Assembly (NCBI RefSeq): GCF_008843165.1
Contig: NZ_CP044427.1
Coordinates: 1,550,001 to 1,614,000 of the forward strand
Direction: 5' to 3'
Length of the DNA: 64,000 nt
DNA from: Ornithinimicrobium pratense
GTDB lineage: Bacteria > Actinomycetota > Actinomycetes > Actinomycetales > Dermatophilaceae
Shown here: piece by piece, positions 8,309 through 16,205 of the stretch
How the letters are laid out: the number at the start of each line of letters is the position of its first letter
Position numbering within the stretch: position 1 is the first letter of the stretch
Notes under the pieces: model-generated
What the model was told of the DNA's origin: nothing
Seen by the model: the letters and a program-made list of their open reading frames with translations, nothing else
The model's database searches: none
Translations under genes and position numbers: made by a program

Positions 8309-11299
8309 TCAGGACATGCGCTCGTCGGCGGCGGTGCGGTCCGCGGTGCGGCTACCCGCCGCGACCAGCGCCTCGCGGACCAGCTCGACTGGGTGCCAGG
8401 CGTTGCGCTCGGTGCCGTGGAAGATCTGCTCGCGGCAGGAGGTGCCCGTCGCGCAGATGACTGTCTCGGCCGTCTCGGCCCGCACGGCGGGGAAGAGCCG
8501 GTCCTCGCCGATCTGCATCGAGATCTCGTAGTGCTCGGCCTCGTAGCCGAAGGAGCCCGCCATGCCGCAGCAGCCGGCGTCGACCTCGACGACTTCGGCG
8601 CCGGGGATCCGCCGCAGCAGCGCCACGGTCGCGGCCGTTCCGACCTCAGCCTTCTGGTGGCAGTGCCCGTGGTAGAGGATGCGCCGGCCGGACAGCCACG
8701 AGTCGGGGGCCAGCTCCAGCGCGCCGGAGTCGACCGCCTCCGTGAGCAGCTCCTCCACCTGTCGGACGCGAGCCGCGACCGACACGGCCCGGGCGTCGCC
8801 CGGCAGCATCGACAGCGTCTCGTCGCGCAGGGTGAACAGGCACGAGGGTTCGCACCCCACGATGGGCGACTCCTGCGGGCCGGCCGCCAGCGTCGAGACC
8901 AGGTCAGCGGCGCTCGCCTTCGCCTGGTCCACGAGCCCCTTGGACAGGGCGGAGCGCCCGCAGCAGCCGGAGCTGACCAGGTCGACATCCCAGCCGGCGC
9001 GCTCCAGCAGCTCGATCGCCGCCCGCCCGATGTGCGGCTCGGTGAAGGAGGTGAACGAGTCGGCGAGGAAGCGCACGGTCCCGGGGGAGGCCGGTGCCGC
9101 CTGGCTGGGGCTCCCGGAACCGCGCCGGTCGAACCACCTGATCAGGTTCAGCGAGTGGAAGGTGGGCAGCGGGCGCTGGTGGGCGATGCCCAGCGTCTTC
9201 TCCATCGCCTTGCGCCCGGGTCCCACCTTGCCGGCCAGGTTCGCGGCGCCGGCCATGCGGGACCCGAGCTTGTTGAGGCGGCGGATTGCGCCGAACACCC
9301 GCGAGCGCGGTGGTATGCCGTGCACGTCGTGGCGGTGGGAGAGCGTCTCGCTCTTGAGCTTGGCCATGTCGACGCCCAGCGGGCACTCCGACTTGCAGGC
9401 CTTGCACATCAGGCACAGGTCGAGCACCTCGTGCAGCCGCTCGTCGCCGAGGGCCGCCTTGGGGTCGGCCTCGGACAGCGCCTTGACCAGGGCATTGGCC
9501 CGACCTCGGGTCGAGTCCTCCTCCTGCAGGGTGGCCATGTAGGAGGGGCACATCGCCCCGACGTGGCTCTTGCGGCATACCCCGATGTTCATGCACCGGT
9601 CCGCGGCGCCTCGCATGCCGCCGTTGACGGAGAAGTCCAGGCGGGTTCGGAACATCGGCGCGGGCGGCAGCGCCGCGTCGCGCAGGTTGTCGGTCATCGA
9701 CGGTGCGTTGACGATCTTGCCGGGGTTGAGGGTGCCGGCCGGGTCGAAGAGGGCCTTGACCTCTCGCATCGCCTCGTAGAGGTCATCGCCGAAGATCTCG
9801 CGGTTGAACTCGCTGCGGGCCAGGCCGTCACCGTGCTCGGAGGAGTTGACACCGCCGAACTCGCGGACGAGATCTTTGATCTGCACCGCGACGCGGCGCA
9901 TCTTGGCCACCTCGTCGGGGTCGGCAAGGTCGACGAAGGGCCGGATGTGCAGGCAGCCGACGGATGCGTGCCCATAGAAGCCGGCCGTCATCCCCTCGGC
10001 GTCGAGGATGTCCTTAAAGCGGGTCGTGTAGTCGGCCAGCACCTCCGGCGGGACCGCGGTGTCCTCGACGAAGGCCAGCGGCCGGTTGGTGCCCTGGCTG
10101 GCGGCCATGAGCAGGCCGAGGCTCGACTTGCGCACCTTCATCAATGACTGCTGGTCCGCTGGCGTGATGAGGCGCAGGGTGGCGTAGCCGTGCCCGTGCT
10201 CCTCCCAGACGCGCGAGACCGCGTCGACCTGGGCGGTCAGCTTGTCGAGGTCCTCTCCGGTGAAGGAGACGAAAAGCAGCGCGTCGGGGTCGCCCACGAG
10301 CACCTCGCCCAGGCCGGCGTACTCGATCTTGCTGCGCGACAGGTCGAGGATGGTGCGGTCCATCAGCTCCACCTGCGCCGGGTCCAGTGCCAGCGCGTCG
10401 GTGGTGGCCTCGATGGCGGCCTGCGGGCTGGTGAAGTGGCCCACCGCGAAGACGGTGTGCTTGGGCTTGGGCACCAGGTCGACCTCGGCCTCGGTGACCA
10501 CGACCAGGGTGCCCTCGGCGCCGACGACGAACGTGGCGAGGTCGAAGGGCTCTGTGCCCTCGTCGGAGGCGAGACGGTCCAACCGGTAGCCGCAGGCACG
10601 ACGCCAGAACGGCGGGAACCCCTCGCCGATCGAGGAGCGGTGCGCCTCGACGATGCCGGGCAGCCCGCGATGGATCGCGCCGACCAGGCCGGGCTCCTCT
10701 GCACGCCGCGCCCACTCCTCCTCAGTGAGTGGTCCCAGGCGGGTGACCGTGCCGTCGGCCAGCACCACCTCCAGGGAGCGGACGTGGTCGATCGTCATGC
10801 CGTAGCGCACCGAGCCCGAGCCCGCCGAGTTGTTGCCGATCATCCCACCGATGGTGGCGCGGTTGGAGGTCGAGGTGTCCGGGCCGAACATCAGCCCGTA
10901 GGCGGCCGCCGCCCGGTTGAGGTCATCCTGCACGACACCCGGCTGGACCACGGCGCGCCGGCCCTCGGGGTCCAGGCTGCGGATCTGGTGCATGTGGCGG
11001 GACAGGTCGAGGATCAGGCCCTCACTGGTGGTCTGCCCAGCCAGGGAGGTGCCGGCTCCACGTGCGGTCACGGGTATGCCGTGCCGCGCCGCGATCTTGA
11101 CCGCAGCGGCGACGTCGGCGGTGTGGCGCGGGAAGACCACGCCCTGGGGCATGAGGGTGTACATGCTCGCGTCCCGCGAGAACAGGTGCCGGGTGTAGTC
11201 GTCGAAAGCCACCTCCCCGGAGAGGGCCTCGCGCAGCTCGCGCTCGAGGTCGGAGAGGGCGGCGGGCGTCGTCGACGAGGGGACGGTGGTGCTGGTCAT
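8309..11299 (-). CDS. Fused FAD/Fe-S 2-hydroxyacid dehydrogenase (GlcD-GlcF type)
   Basis: 996 residues. N-terminal FAD_binding_4 domain (GAGTSLAGQT, TIGGMIGNNSAGS) and FAD-oxidase C-terminal domain to about residue 520. Then a ferredoxin-like part with cysteine clusters near 569-583 and CLMCKACKSECPLG, then two CCG domains (SGCCGRSALSKG; CHQK with GCCGMAGSFG). This layout is that of D-lactate/glycolate dehydrogenases that pass electrons to the quinone pool at the membrane. A real start is the ATG at 11299, sharing four bases with the aminotransferase stop. Neighbours GlcG and a glyoxylate-type aminotransferase favour glycolate or a related 2-hydroxyacid; D-lactate cannot be excluded. Confidence 0.88.
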   Translation of the reverse strand: MTSTTVPSSTTPAALSDLERELREALSGEVAFDDYTRHLFSRDASMYTLMPQGVVFPRHTADVAAAVKIAARHGIPVTARGAGTSLAGQTTSEGLILDLSRHMHQIRSLDPEGRRAVVQPGVVQDDLNRAAAAYGLMFGPDTSTSNRATIGGMIGNNSAGSGSVRYGMTIDHVRSLEVVLADGTVTRLGPLTEEEWARRAEEPGLVGAIHRGLPGIVEAHRSSIGEGFPPFWRRACGYRLDRLASDEGTEPFDLATFVVGAEGTLVVVTEAEVDLVPKPKHTVFAVGHFTSPQAAIEATTDALALDPAQVELMDRTILDLSRSKIEYAGLGEVLVGDPDALLFVSFTGEDLDKLTAQVDAVSRVWEEHGHGYATLRLITPADQQSLMKVRKSSLGLLMAASQGTNRPLAFVEDTAVPPEVLADYTTRFKDILDAEGMTAGFYGHASVGCLHIRPFVDLADPDEVAKMRRVAVQIKDLVREFGGVNSSEHGDGLARSEFNREIFGDDLYEAMREVKALFDPAGTLNPGKIVNAPSMTDNLRDAALPPAPMFRTRLDFSVNGGMRGAADRCMNIGVCRKSHVGAMCPSYMATLQEEDSTRGRANALVKALSEADPKAALGDERLHEVLDLCLMCKACKSECPLGVDMAKLKSETLSHRHDVHGIPPRSRVFGAIRRLNKLGSRMAGAANLAGKVGPGRKAMEKTLGIAHQRPLPTFHSLNLIRWFDRRGSGSPSQAAPASPGTVRFLADSFTSFTEPHIGRAAIELLERAGWDVDLVSSGCCGRSALSKGLVDQAKASAADLVSTLAAGPQESPIVGCEPSCLFTLRDETLSMLPGDARAVSVAARVRQVEELLTEAVDSGALELAPDSWLSGRRILYHGHCHQKAEVGTAATVALLRRIPGAEVVEVDAGCCGMAGSFGYEAEHYEISMQIGEDRLFPAVRAETAETVICATGTSCREQIFHGTERNAWHPVELVREALVAAGSRTADRTAADERMS

Positions 11300-12459
11300 G
11301 CGCCGGCGCCCTCCTCCAAGACGGTCATCGCCGCCGCGACGCCGTCGCCGGCGACCGGCACGCCGGACAGGCGCAGCCCCATCTGCACGCCAGCGAGGGC
11401 ACCCATCAGCGTCAGGTCGTTGATCCAGCCCAGGTGGCCGATGCGGAAGACCGTGCCGGCCAGCCGGCCCAGACCCGCACCGAGCGACATGTCGAAACGG
11501 TCCAGGACCAACGCCCGGAAGGCGTCGGCGTCGTGTCCCTCGGGCATCAGGACCGCGGTGAGGACGGGGGAGTGGTAGGGCTCGTCCAGGCACAGCACCT
11601 CTAGACCCCAGGCGTTGACGGCGGCGCGGGTGGCGGCCGCATGGCGCTGGTGCCGGGCCAGGACGTTCTCCAGACCCTCCTCCGCGAACATCTGCAGGGC
11701 CACCTCCAGGCCGAAGAGCAGGTTGGTGGAGGGCGTGGTGGGCCAGAAGCCCCGCTCGTTGGCGGCCAGGATCGGCTCCCAGTCCCAATAGGACCGAGCG
11801 GCGCCTCCGCGTCGGGACGCCTCGATCGCCTTGTCGCTGACCGCGTTGAAGCCCAGACCCGGCGGCAGCATCAGCCCCTTCTGGGAGCCCGCGATCGTGA
11901 CGTCGACGCCCCACTCGTCGTGCCGGTAGTCGGCCGAGCCCAGACCGGAGATGGTGTCGACCATGAGCAGCGCCGGGTGGCCGGCCCTGTCGATGGCCTC
12001 GCGCACGGCGCGGATGTCGCTGGTCACGCCGGTGGAGGTCTCGTTGTGGACGCAGCACACCGCCTTGATGGTGTGGTCGGTGTCCTGCTCCAGGCGCGCT
12101 CCGATGGCCTCGGCGTCCACGCCGTGGCGCCAGTCGGAGTCGATCACCTCTGGCTTCAGCCCGAGCCGGGATGCCATCTCCACCCATAGGCTGGCGAAGT
12201 GGCCGGTCTCGTAGAAGAGCACCTGGTCACCCGGAGACAGGGTGTTGGCCAGCGCGCCCTCCCAGGCGCCCGTGCCGGAGGAGGAGTAGATGATGACCGG
12301 GTTGGTCGTGCCAAAAACTGGCTTGACCGCCTCCAGCACTCGCAGCCCGAGCTGCTGAAACTCGGGACCTCGGTGGTCTATGGTCGTCGCGGAGATGGCC
12401 CGCAGCACGGCGTCCGGCTCAGGCGAGGGACCGGGGATCTGAAGGAAGTGGCGGCCCAT
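11296..12459 (-). CDS. Alanine/serine-glyoxylate aminotransferase family protein
   Basis: 387 residues beginning GRHFLQIPGPSPEP, the typical N-terminus of the class V AGXT/SGAT group. The PLP-binding lysine is Lys194 in AGSQKGLMLPPG, with the cofactor aspartate in MVDTISGLGS. It would transfer an amino group to glyoxylate (making glycine) or a related 2-oxoacid. It is the first gene of the minus-strand operon that continues into the fused oxidoreductase, so oxidation of glycolate and removal of glyoxylate are plausibly linked. The start ATG 12459 has GAGAGG about ten bases upstream. The promoter region contains a perfect palindrome at 12559-12577. Confidence 0.85.
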   Translation of the reverse strand: MGRHFLQIPGPSPEPDAVLRAISATTIDHRGPEFQQLGLRVLEAVKPVFGTTNPVIIYSSSGTGAWEGALANTLSPGDQVLFYETGHFASLWVEMASRLGLKPEVIDSDWRHGVDAEAIGARLEQDTDHTIKAVCCVHNETSTGVTSDIRAVREAIDRAGHPALLMVDTISGLGSADYRHDEWGVDVTIAGSQKGLMLPPGLGFNAVSDKAIEASRRGGAARSYWDWEPILAANERGFWPTTPSTNLLFGLEVALQMFAEEGLENVLARHQRHAAATRAAVNAWGLEVLCLDEPYHSPVLTAVLMPEGHDADAFRALVLDRFDMSLGAGLGRLAGTVFRIGHLGWINDLTLMGALAGVQMGLRLSGVPVAGDGVAAAMTVLEEGAGA

Positions 12460-12558
12460 GAGGGGGAGACCTCTCTGTCTGGATTCGGTGTAGCTCTGTC
12501 CGTCACCGCTTGACGCGCGGGCGACATGCGGGCAGCGTATAACATCGAACGAAACGTA

Positions 12559-12577
12559 TATTCCACCAGGTGGAATA
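12559..12577. promoter_or_regulatory. Palindromic operator TTCCAC-N3-GTGGAA
   Basis: TATTCCACCAGGTGGAATA is a perfect 9+1+9 inverted repeat in the 168-base divergent gap between the aminotransferase and CoA-transferase genes, within its only A/T-rich patch (TATAAC at 12538, TATATT at 12557). The same TTCCRC-N3-GTGGAA arrangement recurs at 14693-14711 before the GntP permease. Size and symmetry fit a dimeric repressor of the IclR or GntR class; no such regulator is encoded in the window. Confidence 0.7.
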
Positions 12578-12627
12578 GTCGTCTGCGCGCGCGACATCCG
12601 TCTCTGGGTAAAGGAGCCGTGCACCAC

Positions 12628-13821
12628 ATGGAGGCACCGCTTGCGGGCATTACCGTCGTCGAGGTCGGGGTGTTCATGGCGGCTCCGTTCGCCGCCATGC
12701 ACCTCGCCGACCTCGGTGCACGGGTGATCAAGGTGGAGTCGCCGACCATGCCGGACCCCACCCGCCAGGTCGGCCCCATGGTGCACGGACGGTCCTCGCC
12801 GTTCTTGCGGCTGAACCGCAACAAGGAGTCGGTGGCGATTGACTTCAAGACGCCCGAAGGGCACGCGGCGATGCTGGCGCTTCTCGACGATGCGGACGTG
12901 CTTGTGGAGAATCTGCGCCCCGGAGCGCTCTCCCGCGCCGGGCTCGGCCCGGACGTGCTCCTGCAGCGCAACCCGCGGCTGGTCTACTGCTCCGTATCCG
13001 GATGGGGTCAGACCGGCCCGCTGGCCCCGCAGCCGGGGTTGGACATCATGGCTCAGGCGCGCTCGGGCCTGATGAGCATCACCGGCGAGCCCGACGGTGA
13101 GCCGGCCAAGCTCGGCATACCGGTCGCCGACCTGTCCGCCGGGCTCTACTGCACCATTGGCATCCTGGCCGCGCTGCGGGACCGGGACCTCACCGGCCGC
13201 GGCGACGTCATCGACGTCTCGCTCTACGAGTCGGCGGTGTCGCTGGCGGTATGGGAGGCGGGCAAGCACTTCGGCGGCGGCCGGGCGGGCGGCAGGCACG
13301 GCTCGGCCCACCAGTCGCAGGCGCCCTACCAGGCGATGCCGACCCAGGACGGCTACGTCACCCTCGGAGCCATCACCCCAGCGACGTGGCAGGCCCTGTG
13401 CCAGGTGCTCGACGCGGAGGAGCTCCTGGAAGACGAGCGCTACGCGACCTCCCAGACCCGCTTCGACCACCGCGAGGAGCTCATCTCGACCCTGGAACGG
13501 CATACCCGGACGCTGACCTCCGTCCAGCTTCTGGAGCGGCTGGAGGCGGTCGGCGTGCCCTGCGCGCCAGTGGCTGAGTTCGACGCGGTGTTCGACTCCG
13601 AGCATCTGCGCGAGCGGGAGTTCTTCTGGGACGCAGAGTCCGAGGAGCTCGGGCCGCAACGTCAGCTGGGCAGCCCGGTGCGCTTCCGTCGCCTGCGGAC
13701 CAGACGCGACGGCCCCGGCCCGGACCTCGGCGCCGACACCGAACGGGTGCTTGCCCCGCTCCTGCAGGACCAGCGGGACCCCGCTCCGAACCCTCGCGAG
13801 TCCCCGGCCGAGGAGGGCTGA
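12628..13821 (+). CDS. CaiB/BaiF-family (class III) CoA transferase
   Basis: 397 residues. It has the family N-terminus (LAGITVVEVGVFMAAPFA, LADLGARVIKVESP, LNRNKESVAIDF) and the catalytic aspartate in PGLDIMAQARSG. The enzyme moves CoA between carboxylic acids. ATG 12628 lies 11 bases after AAGGAG; an in-frame GTG at 12619 is too close to that site. It is followed with a one-base overlap (TGATG) by a crotonase-fold gene, so the pair probably activates and then rearranges or hydrates an acid. Divergent from the aminotransferase operon and probably under the shared palindromic operator. Confidence 0.88.
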   Translation: MEAPLAGITVVEVGVFMAAPFAAMHLADLGARVIKVESPTMPDPTRQVGPMVHGRSSPFLRLNRNKESVAIDFKTPEGHAAMLALLDDADVLVENLRPGALSRAGLGPDVLLQRNPRLVYCSVSGWGQTGPLAPQPGLDIMAQARSGLMSITGEPDGEPAKLGIPVADLSAGLYCTIGILAALRDRDLTGRGDVIDVSLYESAVSLAVWEAGKHFGGGRAGGRHGSAHQSQAPYQAMPTQDGYVTLGAITPATWQALCQVLDAEELLEDERYATSQTRFDHREELISTLERHTRTLTSVQLLERLEAVGVPCAPVAEFDAVFDSEHLREREFFWDAESEELGPQRQLGSPVRFRRLRTRRDGPGPDLGADTERVLAPLLQDQRDPAPNPRESPAEEG

Positions 13822-14591
13822 TGGCGCAGCTGACCACGAGCGTTGAAGGCCCGGTCCTCGCCGTCACCTTCAACCGCCCAGAGGCCCGCAACGCGATGAC
13901 CTGGGCGATGTATGAGGCTCTGGTCCAGGCCTGCGCCAGGGTGAACGCGGATGAGAGCCTTCGTGTGCTGCTGCTGCGCGGCTCGGGCGGGGCGTTCGTG
14001 GCCGGGACCGACATCAGCCAGTTCCTGGAGTTCGAGGACGGGTCAGACGGGGTCCGGTATGAGGAGCGCGTCGAGGAGATCGTGTCGACGCTGGCCTCCG
14101 TCGACGCCGTCACCGTCGCGGCGGTCGAGGGCGCGTGCGTCGGGGGAGGGCTCGCGCTCGCCGCCGCGTGCGACCTGCGCGTCGCCGACGAGACGGCGTT
14201 CTTCGGCGTGCCGATCGCCCGCACCCTGGGCAACTGCCTGTCCGCCCCCAACGTCGACCGGCTGGTGCGGCTCATGGGCCGGGGGACCGCTGGCGAGCTG
14301 CTCCTCCTGGGCCGCTTGCTTCCCGCCGCCCGCATGCTGGACGTCGGCTTCGTCCAGGAGGTGGCACCGACGGAGGGGTTCAACGCGATGGTCTCCGAGG
14401 TGGTGGGTCGCCTCGCCGCGCACGCCCCGCTGACGCTGTGGGCCTCGCGCAGCATGCTGCGGGCGACCGCCGGCGTGCCACTTCCCACCACCGAGGAGGA
14501 GATGATTGCCCGGGTCTACGGCAGTGAGGACTTCCGCGACGGCGTCCGGGCGTTCGTCGACAAGGCTCGCCCGGTCTGGCGGGGACTGTAG
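13821..14591 (+). CDS. Crotonase-fold protein (enoyl-CoA hydratase/isomerase family)
   Basis: 256 residues with the crotonase pattern: FNRPEARNAM near the N-terminus, oxyanion-hole segments FVAGTDISQF and EGACVGGGLALAAACD. The two glutamates that catalyse hydration in classical enoyl-CoA hydratase appear replaced: GGGLALAA where GGGCELA is expected, and FGVPIARTLG where FG-PE is expected. It is therefore probably not a classical hydratase; isomerase, hydrolase or lyase activity on a CoA thioester is possible. Translationally coupled to the CoA transferase. Confidence 0.82.
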   Translation: MAQLTTSVEGPVLAVTFNRPEARNAMTWAMYEALVQACARVNADESLRVLLLRGSGGAFVAGTDISQFLEFEDGSDGVRYEERVEEIVSTLASVDAVTVAAVEGACVGGGLALAAACDLRVADETAFFGVPIARTLGNCLSAPNVDRLVRLMGRGTAGELLLLGRLLPAARMLDVGFVQEVAPTEGFNAMVSEVVGRLAAHAPLTLWASRSMLRATAGVPLPTTEEEMIARVYGSEDFRDGVRAFVDKARPVWRGL

Positions 14592-14645
14592 CCAGAACAG
14601 GACAGGGGCTTGTTCGCCGATCTCGGTGTGGGTCCACTGAGGCCA

Positions 14646-14675
14646 TTGACAGCCCGGTCAGGGGCTGCCCATACT
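14646..14675 (+). promoter_or_regulatory. Predicted promoter of the GntP permease gene
   Basis: TTGACA (14646-14651) and CATACT (14670-14675) are separated by 18 bases. Initiation would fall near 14682, leaving a leader of about 100 bases. The palindrome at 14693-14711 lies just downstream of the predicted start, where a bound repressor would block transcription. Confidence 0.5.
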
Positions 14676-14692
14676 GGGCCTGCTGTTGAGAG

Positions 14693-14711
14693 CCTTCCGC
14701 TTTGTGGAAGG
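14693..14711. promoter_or_regulatory. Operator TTCCGC-N3-GTGGAA
   Basis: CCTTCCGCTTTGTGGAAGG is a 19-base inverted repeat with one mismatch between arms. It has the same half-sites and spacing as the palindrome at 12559-12577. Its position immediately after a predicted promoter suggests repression of the GntP permease gene by the same regulator. Confidence 0.6.
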
Positions 14712-14779
14712 TCGGTACCGCTCTGCAGAAACCTACTCAGACCGCTAGGTGACTGGGGTCGAGACTCAAGGAGGAGTCC

Positions 14780-16141
14780 ATGGACGACGTCATCCTCGAC
14801 AGTGTGCCGCTCACACTGATCGGGTTCGGCGCGGTGATCATCGTGCTGTTCTTCCTGATCGCGCGGTACAAGTGGCACGTCTTCACGGCCCTGCTGCTGC
14901 CGATCATCCTGTTCGCGTTCCTGCCGGGCGTGGACCGCGGCGCGTTCGTCGATGCCTTCGTCTCCGGCTTCGGCGGCACGATCGAGGAGATCGCGGTGGT
15001 GATCGTGCTCGGCTCCCTGATCGCCGAGATGCTCAAGCGCTCTGGTGGCGTCGAGCGCATCACCGACTCGATGATCAAGCTCGTCGGACGTCAGCGCATG
15101 CCGCTGGCGTTGACCTTCGCCGGCTTCATCATCGGCATCGCCATCTTCTCCGACGTCGGCTACGTCATCCTCAACCCTCTGGTCCACGGTGCGGCGATCG
15201 CCAGCGGTGCCTCGATGGCCACCATGGCGACCGGGCTCGTCGGTGCGATGCAGACCACCCACGCCATGGTGCCGCCCACCCCGGGTCCGCTCGCGGCGGT
15301 CGCGCTGCTCGAGGCCGACCTGGGCAGGGTGATCCTGATCGGCTCCGGGATCACCTTCGTGGCATCGCTCGCAGGGTGGGGCTACGCGATGCTCATCGGC
15401 AGCAGGGTCACCTCCCCGCCGTCCGAGGAGTTCCTCGGCCAGTCGTTCGCCGAGAAGGGCAAGAAGCTTCCCCCGATCGGCCTGTCCTATGCGCCCATCG
15501 TCGTGCCGCTCATCCTGATCGCCGGTGGCAGCTTTGCGAACCTGCTCCTGGACGAGGGCACCTTCGCCCACGAGTTCATCACCTTCGTCAGCTGGCCCGT
15601 CTTCGCCCTCGGCGTCGGCGTCATCATCGCCTACATCCTGTCGATCAAGATGACCGGCAAGAAGGACTCCGAGGACCGTCGAGACGCGTGGGTCGAGGAG
15701 GCTCTGCGCGGGTCGGCCATGATCATCATGGTGACCGGCCTGGGTGGCTCGCTGAGCCAGGTCCTGCGCGGGACCCCCGCCGTCGACGTCATCGCCGAGG
15801 GCGTGGCCGCGACCGGCCTGCCCATCATCTTCCTCCCCTTCGTGCTCGGCATCGTCGGCAACATCATCACCGGCTCGACCACGGTCGGTGTCATCACGGC
15901 GGCCTCCATCACCGCACCCCTGCTGGGCCAGGTGGACCTGTCGCCTGAGGCAGCGATGCTCGCCGCCGCGTCCGGTTCGATCATCGTCAAGTACGTGAAC
16001 TCGAGCTACTTCTGGGTCTGCACCTCGCTGTCCAGGATGCCGCTGAAGTCCGCGCTCATCTCCTACGGCGGTGTCACGCTGGTGAACGGCGTCGTGGCCA
16101 TGGCGTGCGTCGTCATCCTGTGGGCGATCGGCGTCGTCTGA
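14780..16141 (+). CDS. GntP-family permease
   Basis: 453 residues, hydrophobic throughout with about 12 membrane segments. The family motif THAMVPPTPGPLAA is present. GntP-type carriers import gluconate, glycerate, lactate or similar hydroxy acids with protons. ATG 14780 follows AAGGAGGAG at good spacing. The gene stands between the CoA-transferase/crotonase pair and a monooxygenase and carries its own promoter and operator. Given the operator shared with the glycolate-oxidase-like operon, a 2-hydroxyacid substrate is more likely than gluconate; no gluconate kinase is nearby. Confidence 0.88.
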   Translation: MDDVILDSVPLTLIGFGAVIIVLFFLIARYKWHVFTALLLPIILFAFLPGVDRGAFVDAFVSGFGGTIEEIAVVIVLGSLIAEMLKRSGGVERITDSMIKLVGRQRMPLALTFAGFIIGIAIFSDVGYVILNPLVHGAAIASGASMATMATGLVGAMQTTHAMVPPTPGPLAAVALLEADLGRVILIGSGITFVASLAGWGYAMLIGSRVTSPPSEEFLGQSFAEKGKKLPPIGLSYAPIVVPLILIAGGSFANLLLDEGTFAHEFITFVSWPVFALGVGVIIAYILSIKMTGKKDSEDRRDAWVEEALRGSAMIIMVTGLGGSLSQVLRGTPAVDVIAEGVAATGLPIIFLPFVLGIVGNIITGSTTVGVITAASITAPLLGQVDLSPEAAMLAAASGSIIVKYVNSSYFWVCTSLSRMPLKSALISYGGVTLVNGVVAMACVVILWAIGVV

Positions 16142-16205
16142 GCCTTGCGCGCGGGGTCCGGTCGTGGTGTGCTCCAGGTCACAGCACTGTGTAGGAGGAG
16201 CGACC

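Noticed and set aside
8240..8311. Three loose repeats of TGTTCTGTSGGGC between glcG and the oxidoreductase gene
   Set aside because: Copies are imperfect, spacing is irregular, and the oxidoreductase stop falls next to the last; no role could be argued.
11300..12187. Upstream extension of the oxidoreductase frame on the minus strand
   Set aside because: Lies wholly over the aminotransferase gene in another frame; translation is Arg/Gly-rich and featureless.
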